NCBI RefSeq assembly: GCF_013407835.1
Contig: NZ_JACCBI010000001.1
Location: 2,356,001-2,420,000 of the forward strand
From: Agromyces atrinae
Lineage (GTDB): Bacteria; Actinomycetota; Actinomycetes; Actinomycetales; Microbacteriaceae
DNA length: 64,000 nucleotides
Direction of reading: 5' to 3'
Part shown: one piece after another, positions 1-8,282 of the stretch
Layout: every line of letters starts with the position of its first letter
Position numbering within the stretch: position 1 is the stretch's first letter
Made by a program: the position numbers and the translations under genes
The notes under the pieces: generated by a model
What the model saw: the letters and a program-made list of their open reading frames with translations, nothing else
Told to the model about the DNA's origin: nothing
Databases searched by the model: none

Positions 1-1
1 T

Positions 2-346
2 CTCTCCGATGCCGGTACGGTCTTCTCCGACTACTGCACGGGCGTCATCCAGGCAGCGGAAGAGATCGCCGGCGCGATCTACGGCTTCTACGACGCCGTG
101 CTCATCGCGGCCGGTGCTGCAGCATTCGGTACGGGAACCGTCTGGACGGGCGGCGGCGGGATCATCGGTTACGGCACAGCCGGCGTCTCGCTTCTCTGGG
201 CGCTCAAGAAGCTCGCCGATGTGAACGACGTGCTGCAGAACATCAGTTCACTGTTCTCGATCCTCGATGCGCTCGACAACCTCACGGGCGACCTCTCGAA
301 CTTCGCCGCAACCCTTCCCGTCCCCTCCATGGAGCAGACCTCATGA
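2..346 (+). CDS. ESX/WXG100-operon protein with hydrophobic hairpin, 3' part
   Basis: The reading frame is open from the window edge, so the N-terminus is missing. About 114 residues remain: an alpha-helical start, a Gly/Ala-rich hydrophobic stretch (around residues 33-62 of the visible part, including GTGTVWTGGGGIIGYG) and a Ser/Leu-rich helical tail. Glycine-rich hydrophobic hairpins after a helical WXG100-type domain are common in type VII secretion substrates and their partners, and the third gene downstream is a clear WXG100 protein. The stop overlaps the next start as ATGA, so the genes are translationally coupled. The exact role (substrate, toxin or chaperone) cannot be told from this fragment. 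Confidence 0.7.
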   Translation, partial: LSDAGTVFSDYCTGVIQAAEEIAGAIYGFYDAVLIAAGAAAFGTGTVWTGGGGIIGYGTAGVSLLWALKKLADVNDVLQNISSLFSILDALDNLTGDLSNFAATLPVPSMEQTS

Positions 347-648
347 CGTCGGCCGACGAACAACTCGACCCGGATGCGGCGTTCGCCGGTCGCGTCAGCG
401 ACGAACGCGCGCCCTTCTCACTGCCGACCGTGGCCGCGAGCGCTCCCGTGCTGATTCAGCTGAGCCGCGAGATGCGAAGCCTGCGCGACAGCACCGACGA
501 CCCGAAGCTGCGCGAGGCACTCACCGGCGTACTCGACGGGCGCGCTTCGCTCTCGTCGATCTTCTCGAGCGGCGTGCTGCCGGAGCCGCCCACAGAAATG
601 CCCAAAGATCTGAGGCTTATCCTCGAAGCGAACGAGGAGACGTCATGA
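343..648 (+). CDS. Small soluble protein of the WXG100 operon
   Basis: A 101-residue protein with no recognised domain. It is acidic and probably helical, with neither signal peptide nor membrane segment. Its ATG overlaps the preceding stop (ATGA), and its own stop overlaps the next gene at 645-648. This tight packing between two ESX-like genes suggests a partner or chaperone of the WXG100 pair, but that is inference from position only. The middle (residues 25-65) has regular Leu/Ile spacing consistent with a helical hairpin. Confidence 0.7.
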   Translation: MTSADEQLDPDAAFAGRVSDERAPFSLPTVAASAPVLIQLSREMRSLRDSTDDPKLREALTGVLDGRASLSSIFSSGVLPEPPTEMPKDLRLILEANEETS

Positions 649-932
649 AGATCGGCCTGAAGACCGCACCAGCGCTCGGCGCCATCGCGAGCATCAACGG
701 GGGCATCGACGAGATCGAGCGAGCACTCGATGCCCTGCAGGTCGCGGTATCGACCCTCGAGTCGCAGTGGGACGGCGACGCGCGCGAAGCAATGTCGGTG
801 GCCGTGCGCGACTGGAACGAGTCGATCGAGCGCATGCGTCGCATCGGGCGTGAAGCGAACCGCGTCGCCCAGCAGTCCGTCGAGCGTGTGGATGCCTTCG
901 ACCGCGGCCGCGCGGGGGCCTGGCACCGATGA
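645..932 (+). CDS. WXG100 family protein (ESX secretion substrate/partner)
   Basis: A 95-residue all-helical protein with a Trp-Asp-Gly turn (LESQWDGDA, about residues 39-47) between two amphipathic helices, matching the size and architecture of WXG100/ESAT-6-like proteins secreted as helical-hairpin dimers by type VII systems. The start at 645 is chosen because the ATG overlaps the upstream stop; the frame is open further upstream, but that stretch is a shadow of the neighbour. The stop overlaps the next gene at 929-932. No EccC-type ATPase is visible, so the secretion machine would lie outside the window. The family is assigned from length and motif. Confidence 0.8.
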   Translation: MKIGLKTAPALGAIASINGGIDEIERALDALQVAVSTLESQWDGDAREAMSVAVRDWNESIERMRRIGREANRVAQQSVERVDAFDRGRAGAWHR

Positions 933-1780
933 GGCGATTGCGCGCGTCGGCGCTCCTCGTGACCGTCGGCCTCGCACTCGGTCTCACCGCGTGCTCCACG
1001 GGCCCCTCGAACAGCGTGCAGGTCACGTACGAGATCGACGGCGCCGAGCGCACCCTCACGTTCTCGCCCGACCAGATCACGTGCACGGATGACCGCGTGC
1101 ACGGGCTCGCGATCTCGAACGACCCGCAGGGCCGCTTCTCGATCGACATCGGCGGCCAGCGCCGCGGCTCGGTCGGCGCCGGCGGCGACGACGGGCTCGT
1201 ACTCTTCGAGGGAACCGACCTGCAGTTGTCGGCATCGGGCAACGTACTTACCGTCGGCGAGTCCGAGGGCGAAGTCGCCGTCGTCGCCGACTGGAAGCCG
1301 GGGGATGACGCGAACGTCGAACCCGAGGATGCCGACCGCTACCCGGCGACGATCTCCGGCTCGATCGAGTGTGACGCGCCCGTCGCCGTGCCGACCGCTC
1401 AGCCTGAAGCCACCTCCGACCCGACGGTCACAGGCGTGAGCGTTCGTTTCACCGGTGACGGCATCTCACACACAGCGACCTTCGAGCCGAGCGACGTCTC
1501 GTGCGACAGCCGTGTGACGGCGACCGGCGTTCAGCCGCACCCCGGCACGCTCGCGCTCGACTCCTCGGGGCGCCTGCAGGTCTCGGTCGTCGACGACACC
1601 GGCACCACGCAGTTCGTCGCGACGGGAGTCAGCGCGACCCCCGAGAGCGACGGTTCGTACTGGCTGCAGAACATCACCGGCGACGTGTCGTACTGGGAAG
1701 GCGAGACGAGCGGCACCCTCTCGCCCGAAGACGCCGTCGAGGCATCGGGCACACTCAGCGCCCTGATCATCTGCCCATAG
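929..1780 (+). CDS. Secreted lipoprotein with two tandem homologous domains
   Basis: A 283-residue protein with a lipoprotein signal peptide: basic N-terminus, hydrophobic core and lipobox LTAC with the acylated Cys at residue 22. The mature part consists of two similar units (about residues 30-152 and 165-283). Each begins with a beta strand of type V-x-Y/R-x-I/F, contains a short motif with one Cys (ITC / VSC) and ends with another (IEC / IIC), so each unit probably carries one disulfide. They are joined by a Pro/Thr/Ala-rich linker. The start overlaps the WXG100 stop by four bases, so the lipoprotein is made with the ESX-like proteins and probably acts outside the membrane with them. Function unknown. 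Confidence 0.85.
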   Translation: MRRLRASALLVTVGLALGLTACSTGPSNSVQVTYEIDGAERTLTFSPDQITCTDDRVHGLAISNDPQGRFSIDIGGQRRGSVGAGGDDGLVLFEGTDLQLSASGNVLTVGESEGEVAVVADWKPGDDANVEPEDADRYPATISGSIECDAPVAVPTAQPEATSDPTVTGVSVRFTGDGISHTATFEPSDVSCDSRVTATGVQPHPGTLALDSSGRLQVSVVDDTGTTQFVATGVSATPESDGSYWLQNITGDVSYWEGETSGTLSPEDAVEASGTLSALIICP

Positions 1781-1787
1781 GCGCGTC

Positions 1788-2551
1788 CTACGCCTGGTCG
1801 GTCGGCATGATCCAGAGTTCGCCGATCGAGGCGTGGCGCGGGCGGGTGACCATGAAGGCGATGCCGTCGGCGATGTCTTCCGGTTGGAGCACCTCGACCT
1901 GCTCGAAGAACGGCGTCGTCATCGCCTCTTGGATCTCGGCGCGATTGTGCGACGCGAGTTCGGTCGCGACGCCGCCGGGCTCGAGCACGCCGACGCGCAC
2001 GTGCCTCTGCGTGACCTCCTGTCGCAACGACTCGGTGAAGCCGTTGACGCCGAACTTCGTGAGGTTGTAGACCCCGTACCCGTTCCACGCCACACGGCCG
2101 GCGATCGAGCTGATGTTGACGATGTCGGCGACTCGGCGCGACCCCGATTCCCCGCCTCGAGCAGGTGAGGAAGCGCGGCGCGCGTGACGTAGAGGAGTCC
2201 GTTGACGTTGACGGCGAGCATCCGCTCCCACTCGTCGACGTCCGCGCCGACGACCGGGCCGAGCAGCATCACGCCGGCGTTGTTGACGAGCACGTCGAGG
2301 CGGCCGAAGCGGTCGACGACGCGCTGCACGGCGGCTTCGGCCTCGGCGCGCACCGTGATGTCGGCGACGACGGCGAGGGCGACCCCGCCCGCCGCCTCGA
2401 TCTCGGCGACGAGAGTGTCGAGTCGGTCGCCGCGGCGGGCGACGACGGCGACCGACGCACCCTCGCTCGCGAGTCGGAGGGCCGCGGCTCGGCCGATGCC
2501 ACTGCTCGCCCCGGTGATGAGGGCGACGGATGACGCGAGGGCGGCGCTCAT
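1788..2551 (-). pseudogene. Short-chain dehydrogenase with a single-base frameshift
   Basis: Two overlapping minus-strand frames together give one complete SDR of about 254 residues. The first frame starts at 2551 and holds the cofactor motif TGASSGIG and the NNAG motif. The second frame carries the catalytic Ser (NISSIAG), the Tyr-x-x-x-Lys pair (YNLTK) and the PGGVATEL loop. They join after HLLEAGNRG. Adding one C to the C4 run at 2142-2145 (G4 on the coding strand) restores one frame reading through SRRVADIVNISS. This is either a real one-base deletion or a homopolymer sequencing error. The start overlaps the stop of the upstream SDR gene by four bases, so the two enzymes form an operon. 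The substrate is unknown. Confidence 0.85.
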
Positions 2552-3399
2552 GCCGCAGACCCGTCGAAGCCGAGCGACGACGAGAGCGCACGGTGCGCGT
2601 CGGCCTGCGCGAGGAGCAGGTTCGCCTTCCGCTCGGCGGCGTCGACGGCATCCGCTCCCGCGAGGAATCGCAGCGGCGGCTCGTCGAGAGCAGCGATCGT
2701 GACGAGCGCGGCGGCGAGCTTGGCCGGGTCTCCGCCCTGCGTGCCGTTCATGTCCTTCCACGCCTCGACGGTCGCGCGCGTGCGCTCGTCGTAATCGTCG
2801 ATGACGAGTTCGGGCCAGATCGACGAGGCGCCCGTGACGAGCAGTTCGGTGCGGAAGAAGCCGGGGTCGACGATCGTGGTCGAGATTCCGAAGGGGGCGA
2901 CGTCGTAGCGGAGTGACTCCATCCAGCCCTCGAGGGCGAACTTCGACGACGCGTAGGCCGAGCAGAAGTCGAGCCCTTCGAGACCGGCGGTCGACGAGAT
3001 CGTGATGACGTGACCGCTCCGCTGTGCGCGCATGACGGGCAGCACGGCTCGAGTGACGTTCAGCGGGCCGAAGAAGTTCGTCTCCATCTGCGCACGGAAC
3101 TGCGCCGGGCTGATGACCTCGAACGATCCGGCGTAGAAGTTGCCGGCGTTGTTGACGAGAACACCGATCGAGCCGAATCGCTCGACAGCGGCATCCACAG
3201 CGGCCTGCGCCGCCTGCTCGTCGGTGATGTCGAGGGAGAGCGCGAGGAGGTTGTCGTGCTCGCCGAGGGCGGCGCGCACGCGATCGGCGTCGCGCGCCGT
3301 GGCGACGACGGAGTGGCCGGCGGCGAGGGCGGCACGGGCGATGTCGACGCCCATGCCGCGCGCGGCACCGGTGACGAACCAGACGGAGGAGTCAGTCAT
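2548..3399 (-). CDS. SDR family NAD(P)-dependent oxidoreductase
   Basis: A 283-residue classical short-chain dehydrogenase/reductase: cofactor-binding TGAARGMG near residue 10, NNAG around residue 88, catalytic Ser in TISSTAG and Tyr/Lys in YASSK, followed by an extended C-terminal substrate-binding part. The start at 3399 (MTDSS) is preferred over an upstream in-frame ATG because an AAAGG ribosome site lies just before it and the Rossmann strand begins at once. It is co-transcribed with the frameshifted SDR downstream (ATGA overlap). The family acts on many alcohols and ketones, and nothing here fixes the substrate. Confidence 0.9.
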   Translation of the reverse strand: MTDSSVWFVTGAARGMGVDIARAALAAGHSVVATARDADRVRAALGEHDNLLALSLDITDEQAAQAAVDAAVERFGSIGVLVNNAGNFYAGSFEVISPAQFRAQMETNFFGPLNVTRAVLPVMRAQRSGHVITISSTAGLEGLDFCSAYASSKFALEGWMESLRYDVAPFGISTTIVDPGFFRTELLVTGASSIWPELVIDDYDERTRATVEAWKDMNGTQGGDPAKLAAALVTIAALDEPPLRFLAGADAVDAAERKANLLLAQADAHRALSSSLGFDGSAA

Positions 3400-3512
3400 G
3401 GACGACCTTTCGACGAGTGAGGGGATGCCCCCAGTCAATGACTCCGCGCTCCGCCGAGGGAGGCTGACTCTGTAGGGGTACCGGCAGTGACCCCCTCAGA
3501 ACCGTCCCGCGC

Positions 3513-3833
3513 TCAGCTCGCCTGGGGCGGCAGGGCAGCGATGAGCGGGTGGTCGAACGACAGGGCGCCCGTGCGAGCGGCGCCTCCGGGCGAACCGACG
3601 GTGTCGAAGAACTCGACGTTGGCCTTGTAGTAGTCGGCCCACTGGTCGGGCAGGTCGTCCTCGTAGTAGATGGCCTCGACGGGGCAGACCGGTTCGCACG
3701 CCCCGCAGTCGACGCACTCGTCGGGGTGGATGTAGAGCGAGCGCTCGCCCTCGTAGATGCAGTCGACGGGGCACTCGTCGATGCAGGCCTTGTCTTTCAC
3801 GTCGACGCAGGGCAGCGCGATCACGTAGGTCAT
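3513..3833 (-). CDS. fdxA: 7Fe ferredoxin (3Fe-4S/4Fe-4S)
   Basis: A 106-residue ferredoxin of the Azotobacter FdI / mycobacterial FdxA type. The cysteines are at 9, 17, 21, 25, 40, 43, 46 and 50. By family knowledge C9, C17 and C50 hold the 3Fe-4S cluster, and C21 with C40, C43 and C46 holds the 4Fe-4S cluster; C25 is the extra conserved Cys. It is a cytosolic low-potential electron carrier. The gene is divergent from soxR and has its own promoter whose spacer is filled by a SoxR box, so it is probably induced when SoxR is oxidised. In SoxR systems ferredoxins can help re-reduce the sensor or supply repair pathways; that role is inference. Confidence 0.93.
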   Translation of the reverse strand: MTYVIALPCVDVKDKACIDECPVDCIYEGERSLYIHPDECVDCGACEPVCPVEAIYYEDDLPDQWADYYKANVEFFDTVGSPGGAARTGALSFDHPLIAALPPQAS

Positions 3834-3859
3834 GCGTCAGCTCTCGAAGTCATCCGGCC

Positions 3860-3890
3860 ACGATAGAATCTCAAGTTAGCTTGAAGTCAA
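3860..3890 (-). promoter_or_regulatory. fdxA promoter with SoxR box in a 19-bp spacer
   Basis: On the minus strand a -35 TTGACT (3885-3890) and a -10 TATCGT (3860-3865) are separated by exactly 19 bp. The spacer is occupied by the inverted repeat TCAAGctaaCTTGA (3871-3884). The overlong 19-bp spacer with a central dyad is the hallmark of MerR/SoxR-activated promoters. The half-sites match the second SoxR box upstream of the dismutase gene. Confidence 0.85.
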
Positions 3891-3913
3891 ACGGATGCCG
3901 GAGGAGGGCGGTC

Positions 3914-4399
3914 ATGTCAGAGAACCCCGATCCCGACGAACTGCTCACGATCGGTGAGATGAGTTCGCGCACGGGAGTCGCACCGTCGGCGCTGCGGTTC
4001 TACGAGGAGCTCGGCCTCATCGCCTCGGTGCGCACGTCCGGCAACCAGCGGCGCTACGCCCGGCACATGCTGCGCCGCGTCTCGCTCGTCACCGTCGCCA
4101 AGCGCCTCGGCATCCCCCTCAGCGACGTGCAGCACGCCTTCGCGTCGGTACCGCTCGACCGCATGCCGAGCCACGCCGAATGGCAGCACGCCTCGCGCGA
4201 CTGGAAGAAGCAGCTCGAAGAGCGCCGCCGGGGCCTCGAACGACTCGAGAGCGAACTCACGGGGTGCATCGGCTGCGGCTGCCTGTCGATGAAGGCGTGC
4301 GCCCTCCTGAATCCGGATGACGCGTTGGCGGCGACCGGAGCCGGACCTCGACGACTCGAGGACGACGAGAACCGTCACGCGGCGTCATCCGAGCAGTGA
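3914..4399 (+). CDS. soxR: Redox-sensitive transcriptional activator SoxR
   Basis: A 161-residue MerR-family regulator. Residues 10-80 form the winged helix ([20 protein letters not shown]), followed by a dimerisation coiled coil and the [2Fe-2S] motif C-x2-C-x-C-x5-C at C118, C121, C123 and C129, diagnostic for SoxR. The start at 3914 follows a strong GAGGAGG site; an upstream in-frame ATG at 3881 would fall inside the operator. SoxR senses redox-cycling compounds by cluster oxidation and twists overlong promoters into an active form. Two such promoters are present, one before fdxA and one before the superoxide dismutase gene 5 bases downstream, so the local regulon can be read directly from the sequence. 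Confidence 0.95.
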   Translation: MSENPDPDELLTIGEMSSRTGVAPSALRFYEELGLIASVRTSGNQRRYARHMLRRVSLVTVAKRLGIPLSDVQHAFASVPLDRMPSHAEWQHASRDWKKQLEERRRGLERLESELTGCIGCGCLSMKACALLNPDDALAATGAGPRRLEDDENRHAASSEQ

Positions 4400-4403
4400 C
4401 GGT

Positions 4404-4434
4404 TTGACCTCAAGCGAACTTGAGGTTCTAGCCT
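4404..4434 (+). promoter_or_regulatory. sod promoter with near-ideal SoxR box
   Basis: A -35 TTGACC (4404-4409) and a -10 TAGCCT (4429-4434) are spaced by 19 bp. The 20-bp perfect dyad ACCTCAAGCGAACTTGAGGT (4407-4426) fills the spacer and closely resembles the enterobacterial SoxR site (CCTCAAG-N4-CTTGAGG). It starts 5 bases after the soxR stop and drives the dismutase gene at 4470. Confidence 0.88.
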
Positions 4435-4469
4435 TCGGGGAGATCACCCGCCCTCGAAAGGACCCCACC

Positions 4470-5069
4470 GTGACGGTCTACTCACTCCCCGAACTCCCCT
4501 ACGACTACTCCGCACTCGAGCCCCACATCTCGGGCACGATCATGGAGCTGCACCACTCCAAGCACCACCAGGCCTACGTGACCGGCGCCAACGCCGCGCT
4601 CGAGCAGCTCGCCGAGGCGCGCGCCGCGGGCGACTTCGCGAACGTCAACAAGCTCGAGAAGGACCTCGCCTTCAACCTCGGCGGCCACATCAACCACAGC
4701 ACGTTCTGGCAGAACCTCTCGCCCGACGGCGGCGGAGCCCCCGAGGGCGAACTCGCTGCAGCGATCGACGACTCGTTCGGATCGTTCGATGCGTTCCGCG
4801 CGCACTTCACGGCGACCGCGCTCGGCGTGCAGGGATCGGGCTGGGCCGTGCTCGGCTGGGACGGCGTGGGCGCGCGCCCCGTCATCTTCCAGATGTTCGA
4901 CCAGCAGTCGAACGTGCCGCTCGGCGTCACCCCGCTCCTGCAGCTCGACGTCTGGGAGCACGCGTACTACCTCGACTACAAGAACGTGCGCGCCGACTAC
5001 GTGAAGGCGTTCTGGGAGATCGCGAACTGGGCCGACGTGAGCACGCGCTTCGCCGCCGTTGCTCGCTGA
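4470..5069 (+). CDS. sodA: Superoxide dismutase (Mn/Fe type)
   Basis: A 199-residue Mn/Fe superoxide dismutase converting superoxide to oxygen and hydrogen peroxide in the cytosol. Metal ligands are visible: His28 in ELHHSKHH, His in GHINHSTFW, and Asp and His in [14 protein letters not shown]. The GTG start at 4470 is preceded by GAAAGGA and gives the usual short N-terminus ending in [13 protein letters not shown]. Mn and Fe forms cannot be separated by eye. The gene lies directly behind a SoxR box, so it is likely induced by redox-cycling agents. Direct SoxR control of a dismutase, without a SoxS relay, fits the wider bacterial pattern in which SoxR acts directly on its targets. Confidence 0.95.
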   Translation: MTVYSLPELPYDYSALEPHISGTIMELHHSKHHQAYVTGANAALEQLAEARAAGDFANVNKLEKDLAFNLGGHINHSTFWQNLSPDGGGAPEGELAAAIDDSFGSFDAFRAHFTATALGVQGSGWAVLGWDGVGARPVIFQMFDQQSNVPLGVTPLLQLDVWEHAYYLDYKNVRADYVKAFWEIANWADVSTRFAAVAR

Positions 5070-5139
5070 CTCCCACCCCTCCCCCGGTGGCGGCCGACGG
5101 CTCGTCGGTCGCCACCGCACAGCAGAACGGCCTGAGCGC

Positions 5140-5640
5140 ATGACCACCGACATCCCCTCCCTCTACGAGAGCTTCGGCCTCTACGGCAGCGGGGTCACCC
5201 TCGTCACCGTGCGCGACGGCGACGACGACCGGTTCTTCATCGCCGCCTCCGTGCTCACGAGTTCCGTCGATCCGTTCACGCTCGCGATCTCGGTCGGTCG
5301 CGACCGCGACGCGCTGCCGGCGATCGTCGACGGGGCGACATGGGCCGTCTCCGTGCTCGCCGAACCGCACGTGCCGCTCGTGCGCCGGCTGACCGCGCGC
5401 ACGACGCGCGACGAACGACTCGACGCACTCGGCGCGGCCGGCGCCGAGCGCTCACCCGAGGGGCCGCTCTGGCTGCCCGACGCCCTCGTGACCCTGTGGT
5501 GCACGACACACAGCACGACCCCCGTCAACGACCAAGTGCTGCTCGTCGGCCAGGTCGCCCGCGGCAGCGGTCACGCCGAGAGCGCACCCCTCGTGCGGTG
5601 GAACCGCGAGTTCCGCACCGTCGCAGCACTCAGCGCCTGA
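5140..5640 (+). CDS. Flavin reductase-like, FMN-binding domain protein
   Basis: A 166-residue protein of the flavin reductase/FMN-binding split-barrel family. The motif around residues 13-45 (GVTLVTVRDG..., FIAASVLTSSVDPFTLAISV) is the usual FMN-phosphate-binding strand-loop. Such proteins reduce free FMN/FAD with NAD(P)H, often to feed a monooxygenase, or bind FMN as an oxidoreductase. It follows sod by 70 bp in the same direction, so it may be part of the SoxR-driven transcript. A flavin reductase is itself a source of redox cycling, which makes the pairing plausible. The physiological partner is unknown. Confidence 0.8.
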   Translation: MTTDIPSLYESFGLYGSGVTLVTVRDGDDDRFFIAASVLTSSVDPFTLAISVGRDRDALPAIVDGATWAVSVLAEPHVPLVRRLTARTTRDERLDALGAAGAERSPEGPLWLPDALVTLWCTTHSTTPVNDQVLLVGQVARGSGHAESAPLVRWNREFRTVAALSA

Positions 5641-5747
5641 GGAGGGTCACCTCACCGGATTGTGGGCGGTTGAGGTGTTCACCGTCAGGCAACGCGACGA
5701 TCCAGCCGGAAGGCGCAGGTGCCCCCGGTCGTGCAGCCGCTCGCTAC

Positions 5748-6913
5748 CTATGGTGAGCCCGCCAGCCAATCATCGAGTTGCAAGGCGGTGACGTCGTGTG
5801 TACCTAGCGATGCAAAAGAGCTGCTGCTCACGTCGGCCTTATTGCTGATTGCGGTGACGACGACCAGCGTCACCTTCGCCGCCATGGCGGGGCCGCTGCG
5901 TGCTTGACTGCCCGTCACGCCCGGTATCGGGGCGATGATGTGAGACACATCGGTGAAACCCAGATGCGCAATGCCCGCCACAGTCACTCGGACCGCTCCC
6001 GCGGCCACGAAAGCAGCGACCGATCGCTCATAGGGCGGGTTGCTGTCCATATCACCCGCGACGATGATCGCCGTCGGGATGCGCTGGCTACTCACCGGAG
6101 AAACGCGGCATCCCATCGATATCTGCCACGCCGTCCACGCGAAGATCTGTGCCTCCCGCGAGAAGGGCGGCCGCGCCGCCCAGTGAATGGCCGACCACCA
6201 CCACGCGATCCATATCGGCCCCAGCGAGGACAGGATTGTGTTGCTTCGCGGCGACGAGCGCGTCGAGAAGGGCAGACAAATCCTTCGCCCGAGTCTCCGT
6301 CCAGCTGGCCGCGTTTCGATTGTCTTCGGTAGCGTCGCCCGTTGCGACGAGCCCACTCATAGCGATGGCGCCGTCCAAGATGCGGGTGGCCGCCGCGTCG
6401 AAGGGATGGTCAAGGGCGACGACGATAGCACCGTGACTAGCAAGTTCGGTTGCCCAGGTCGACGCCAACCACCTACTGCTGCCGAGCCCTGGGGAGAAGA
6501 GCACGACGGGAAACGACCCGGCGTGAAAAGTAGCGCTCGGTGTTGCGCGTCCGCGAGCATCTGCAAGTTCGGAGAAGAGCCACCGCGGCAAGCCGTACTG
6601 GCCCGCCAAGCCCTCGATGACGACATCTGCGTCGTTCGCAATGAGCACTGAGGAGACTCCGCGGAGTCCGTCGCCTCCTCGAAGCCCCGCGGGAAAGGGC
6701 CACGATGATGAGACCTGACAAGGCGAGTGCTACGACCTGCCAACGCAGGCCTTCGAGCAGAATCGCAGCCACGAACATCGACACTGCTATCGCCTCGAGA
6801 GCAACGCGCGATCTGCGCTTCCTCGTCGACGAGGTGATCCCAACAACCGCCAGGGCGATCGCATCGCGTCCGTCGGTCGGCCGAACAGAGTCGTCCGAGC
6901 GAATGAGTACACC
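5748..6913 (-). pseudogene. Membrane-anchored alpha/beta hydrolase, broken in several frames
   Basis: Pieces of one hydrolase lie in three minus-strand frames. A TM-rich N-terminal part (about 6910-6690) contains GLRWQVVALALSGLIIVAL. The second frame (to 6088) carries SPGLGSSRWLAS, LDHP and the nucleophile elbow GHSLGG, then hits a stop at PRFSGE. The third frame (6110 to 5748) continues with the acid/His part: AIIVAGDMDS and the catalytic His in AHLGFTDVSH. The order matches lipase / PAF-acetylhydrolase-like enzymes. At least the break near 6100 is unambiguous and the N-terminal break is likely. The clear order but lost frame suggests recent decay or sequence errors. Confidence 0.75.
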
Positions 6914-6979
6914 CCGCGATATCTGGCCACCTCGTCGACAGGACCGACCTCATTGCCGATGCCGTTTGACCCCTTCGCT

Positions 6980-8245
6980 TCAGCGCCGGGCCCCCGCGAC
7001 GGCCGATGGAGCGCTCGCTCTCGTCGACGAGCTCGCGTCGAGCAGCGTGGGCGGGTACTGATCCATCTCGGAAGGTTCGGTCGTGCCGTTCGACGGGCGC
7101 ACGACGGGCGCTAGGAAGATGGCACCCACGACCAGCAGAAGAGGCACGATGAGCGCGATGCGCAGACTCGAGTGCTCACCGATGAAGCCGATGAGCGGAG
7201 GTCCGACCAAGAGAGCCGCGTATCCGATGGTCGCGGCGAATGCGACCCGTCGGGCCGATTCGCCACTCCCCTCTCCTGCTGCGGAGAGTGCGAGGGGGAA
7301 ACCGAGCGAAGCGCCGAGCCCCCAGAGGATGACACCGAGGGCGGCGACGATCTGGTTGTCGACGAACACGACGAGCGCCATACCCGCGGCAGCGCTGATG
7401 ATGCCGATGCGCAGTACCGGTGCGCGGCCGAACCTCGCCACGGCAGCGCCTCCCGCGAAACGTCCGATCGTCATAGCCGCAGCGAATGCGGCGTAGACGG
7501 CCGATCCGAGCGTCGCAGTCACACCATGACCATCGACCATGACCAAGGGGAGCCAGTCGCTCGCCGTTCCCTCGATCAACGCCATCACGAGCACGAGAAG
7601 GGCGATGAGGATGAGGCGTGAGTCCTTCCACACCGGTGTCGCCGGTCGTGCGTTGTCTTGCCGACCCGACAACGGTGCCCGTCCGGTGGAACTGATGATG
7701 CGCGGCGCAGCGGCGGCAAGTACTCCGAGAGCGATGATTCCGACGACGACGAGATGCCATTCGACCGGTACGGCGAGCGCGGTGAAGAGGATCCCGGCCG
7801 ATGCCCCGATGAATGTCCCCAGGCTGAAGGATCCATGCAGTTGAGGCAGGACGGGCCGTTTCGAGAGCCTCTCGATATCGGCGCCCTCGACGTTCGTGGC
7901 GACCTCGCCGCCGCCCATGCCCAGGCCGAACAGGAAGAGCCCGATGACGACGGTGGGGATGGAACCCGAAGCCGCTCCGAGGCCGATCATGGGCATGCTG
8001 AGAATCACGCCGAGAGAGCCGGTGATCATCACGGGCTTCGCGCCGAGACGAGTCACGGCAGGCCCCGACAGCAGAATGCCGAGCATCGAACCAGCCGAGA
8101 GGCCGAGTAGCACGACTCCCATCTCGGCGGTTGAGGCGCCGAGAAGGTCTCGGATTGCCGGTGTTCTGGTGACCCACGAGGCAATGGTGAGGCCGGGCAG
8201 GGCGAAGAGGGCGAACAGCGACAGTCGTCGCGCTCGGAGTGACAT
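6980..8245 (-). CDS. MFS transporter
   Basis: A 421-residue major facilitator superfamily permease with about 12 hydrophobic segments in two halves separated by a charged loop (around residues 190-215, with GRQDNARPATPVWKDSR). The first half has the loop-2-type sequence GPAVTRLGAKPVMI, a degenerate MFS signature. It most resembles FucP/YbjJ-like MFS members, and no drug or sugar specificity can be assigned. The C-terminus is a Ser/Ala-rich cytosolic tail. The next minus-strand gene is a cysteine hydrolase 37 bp upstream, so they may be co-transcribed and controlled by the divergent GlxA-type regulator. Confidence 0.88.
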   Translation of the reverse strand: MSLRARRLSLFALFALPGLTIASWVTRTPAIRDLLGASTAEMGVVLLGLSAGSMLGILLSGPAVTRLGAKPVMITGSLGVILSMPMIGLGAASGSIPTVVIGLFLFGLGMGGGEVATNVEGADIERLSKRPVLPQLHGSFSLGTFIGASAGILFTALAVPVEWHLVVVGIIALGVLAAAAPRIISSTGRAPLSGRQDNARPATPVWKDSRLILIALLVLVMALIEGTASDWLPLVMVDGHGVTATLGSAVYAAFAAAMTIGRFAGGAAVARFGRAPVLRIGIISAAAGMALVVFVDNQIVAALGVILWGLGASLGFPLALSAAGEGSGESARRVAFAATIGYAALLVGPPLIGFIGEHSSLRIALIVPLLLVVGAIFLAPVVRPSNGTTEPSEMDQYPPTLLDASSSTRASAPSAVAGARR

Positions 8246-8282
8246 GGGTTGCTCCAGAGTGGGGGGTGATCGCGAATGCGCG

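Noticed and set aside
3881..3914. The upstream ATG at 3881 for soxR
   Set aside because: It lies inside the SoxR dyad and lacks a ribosome site; the ATG at 3914 follows GAGGAGG.
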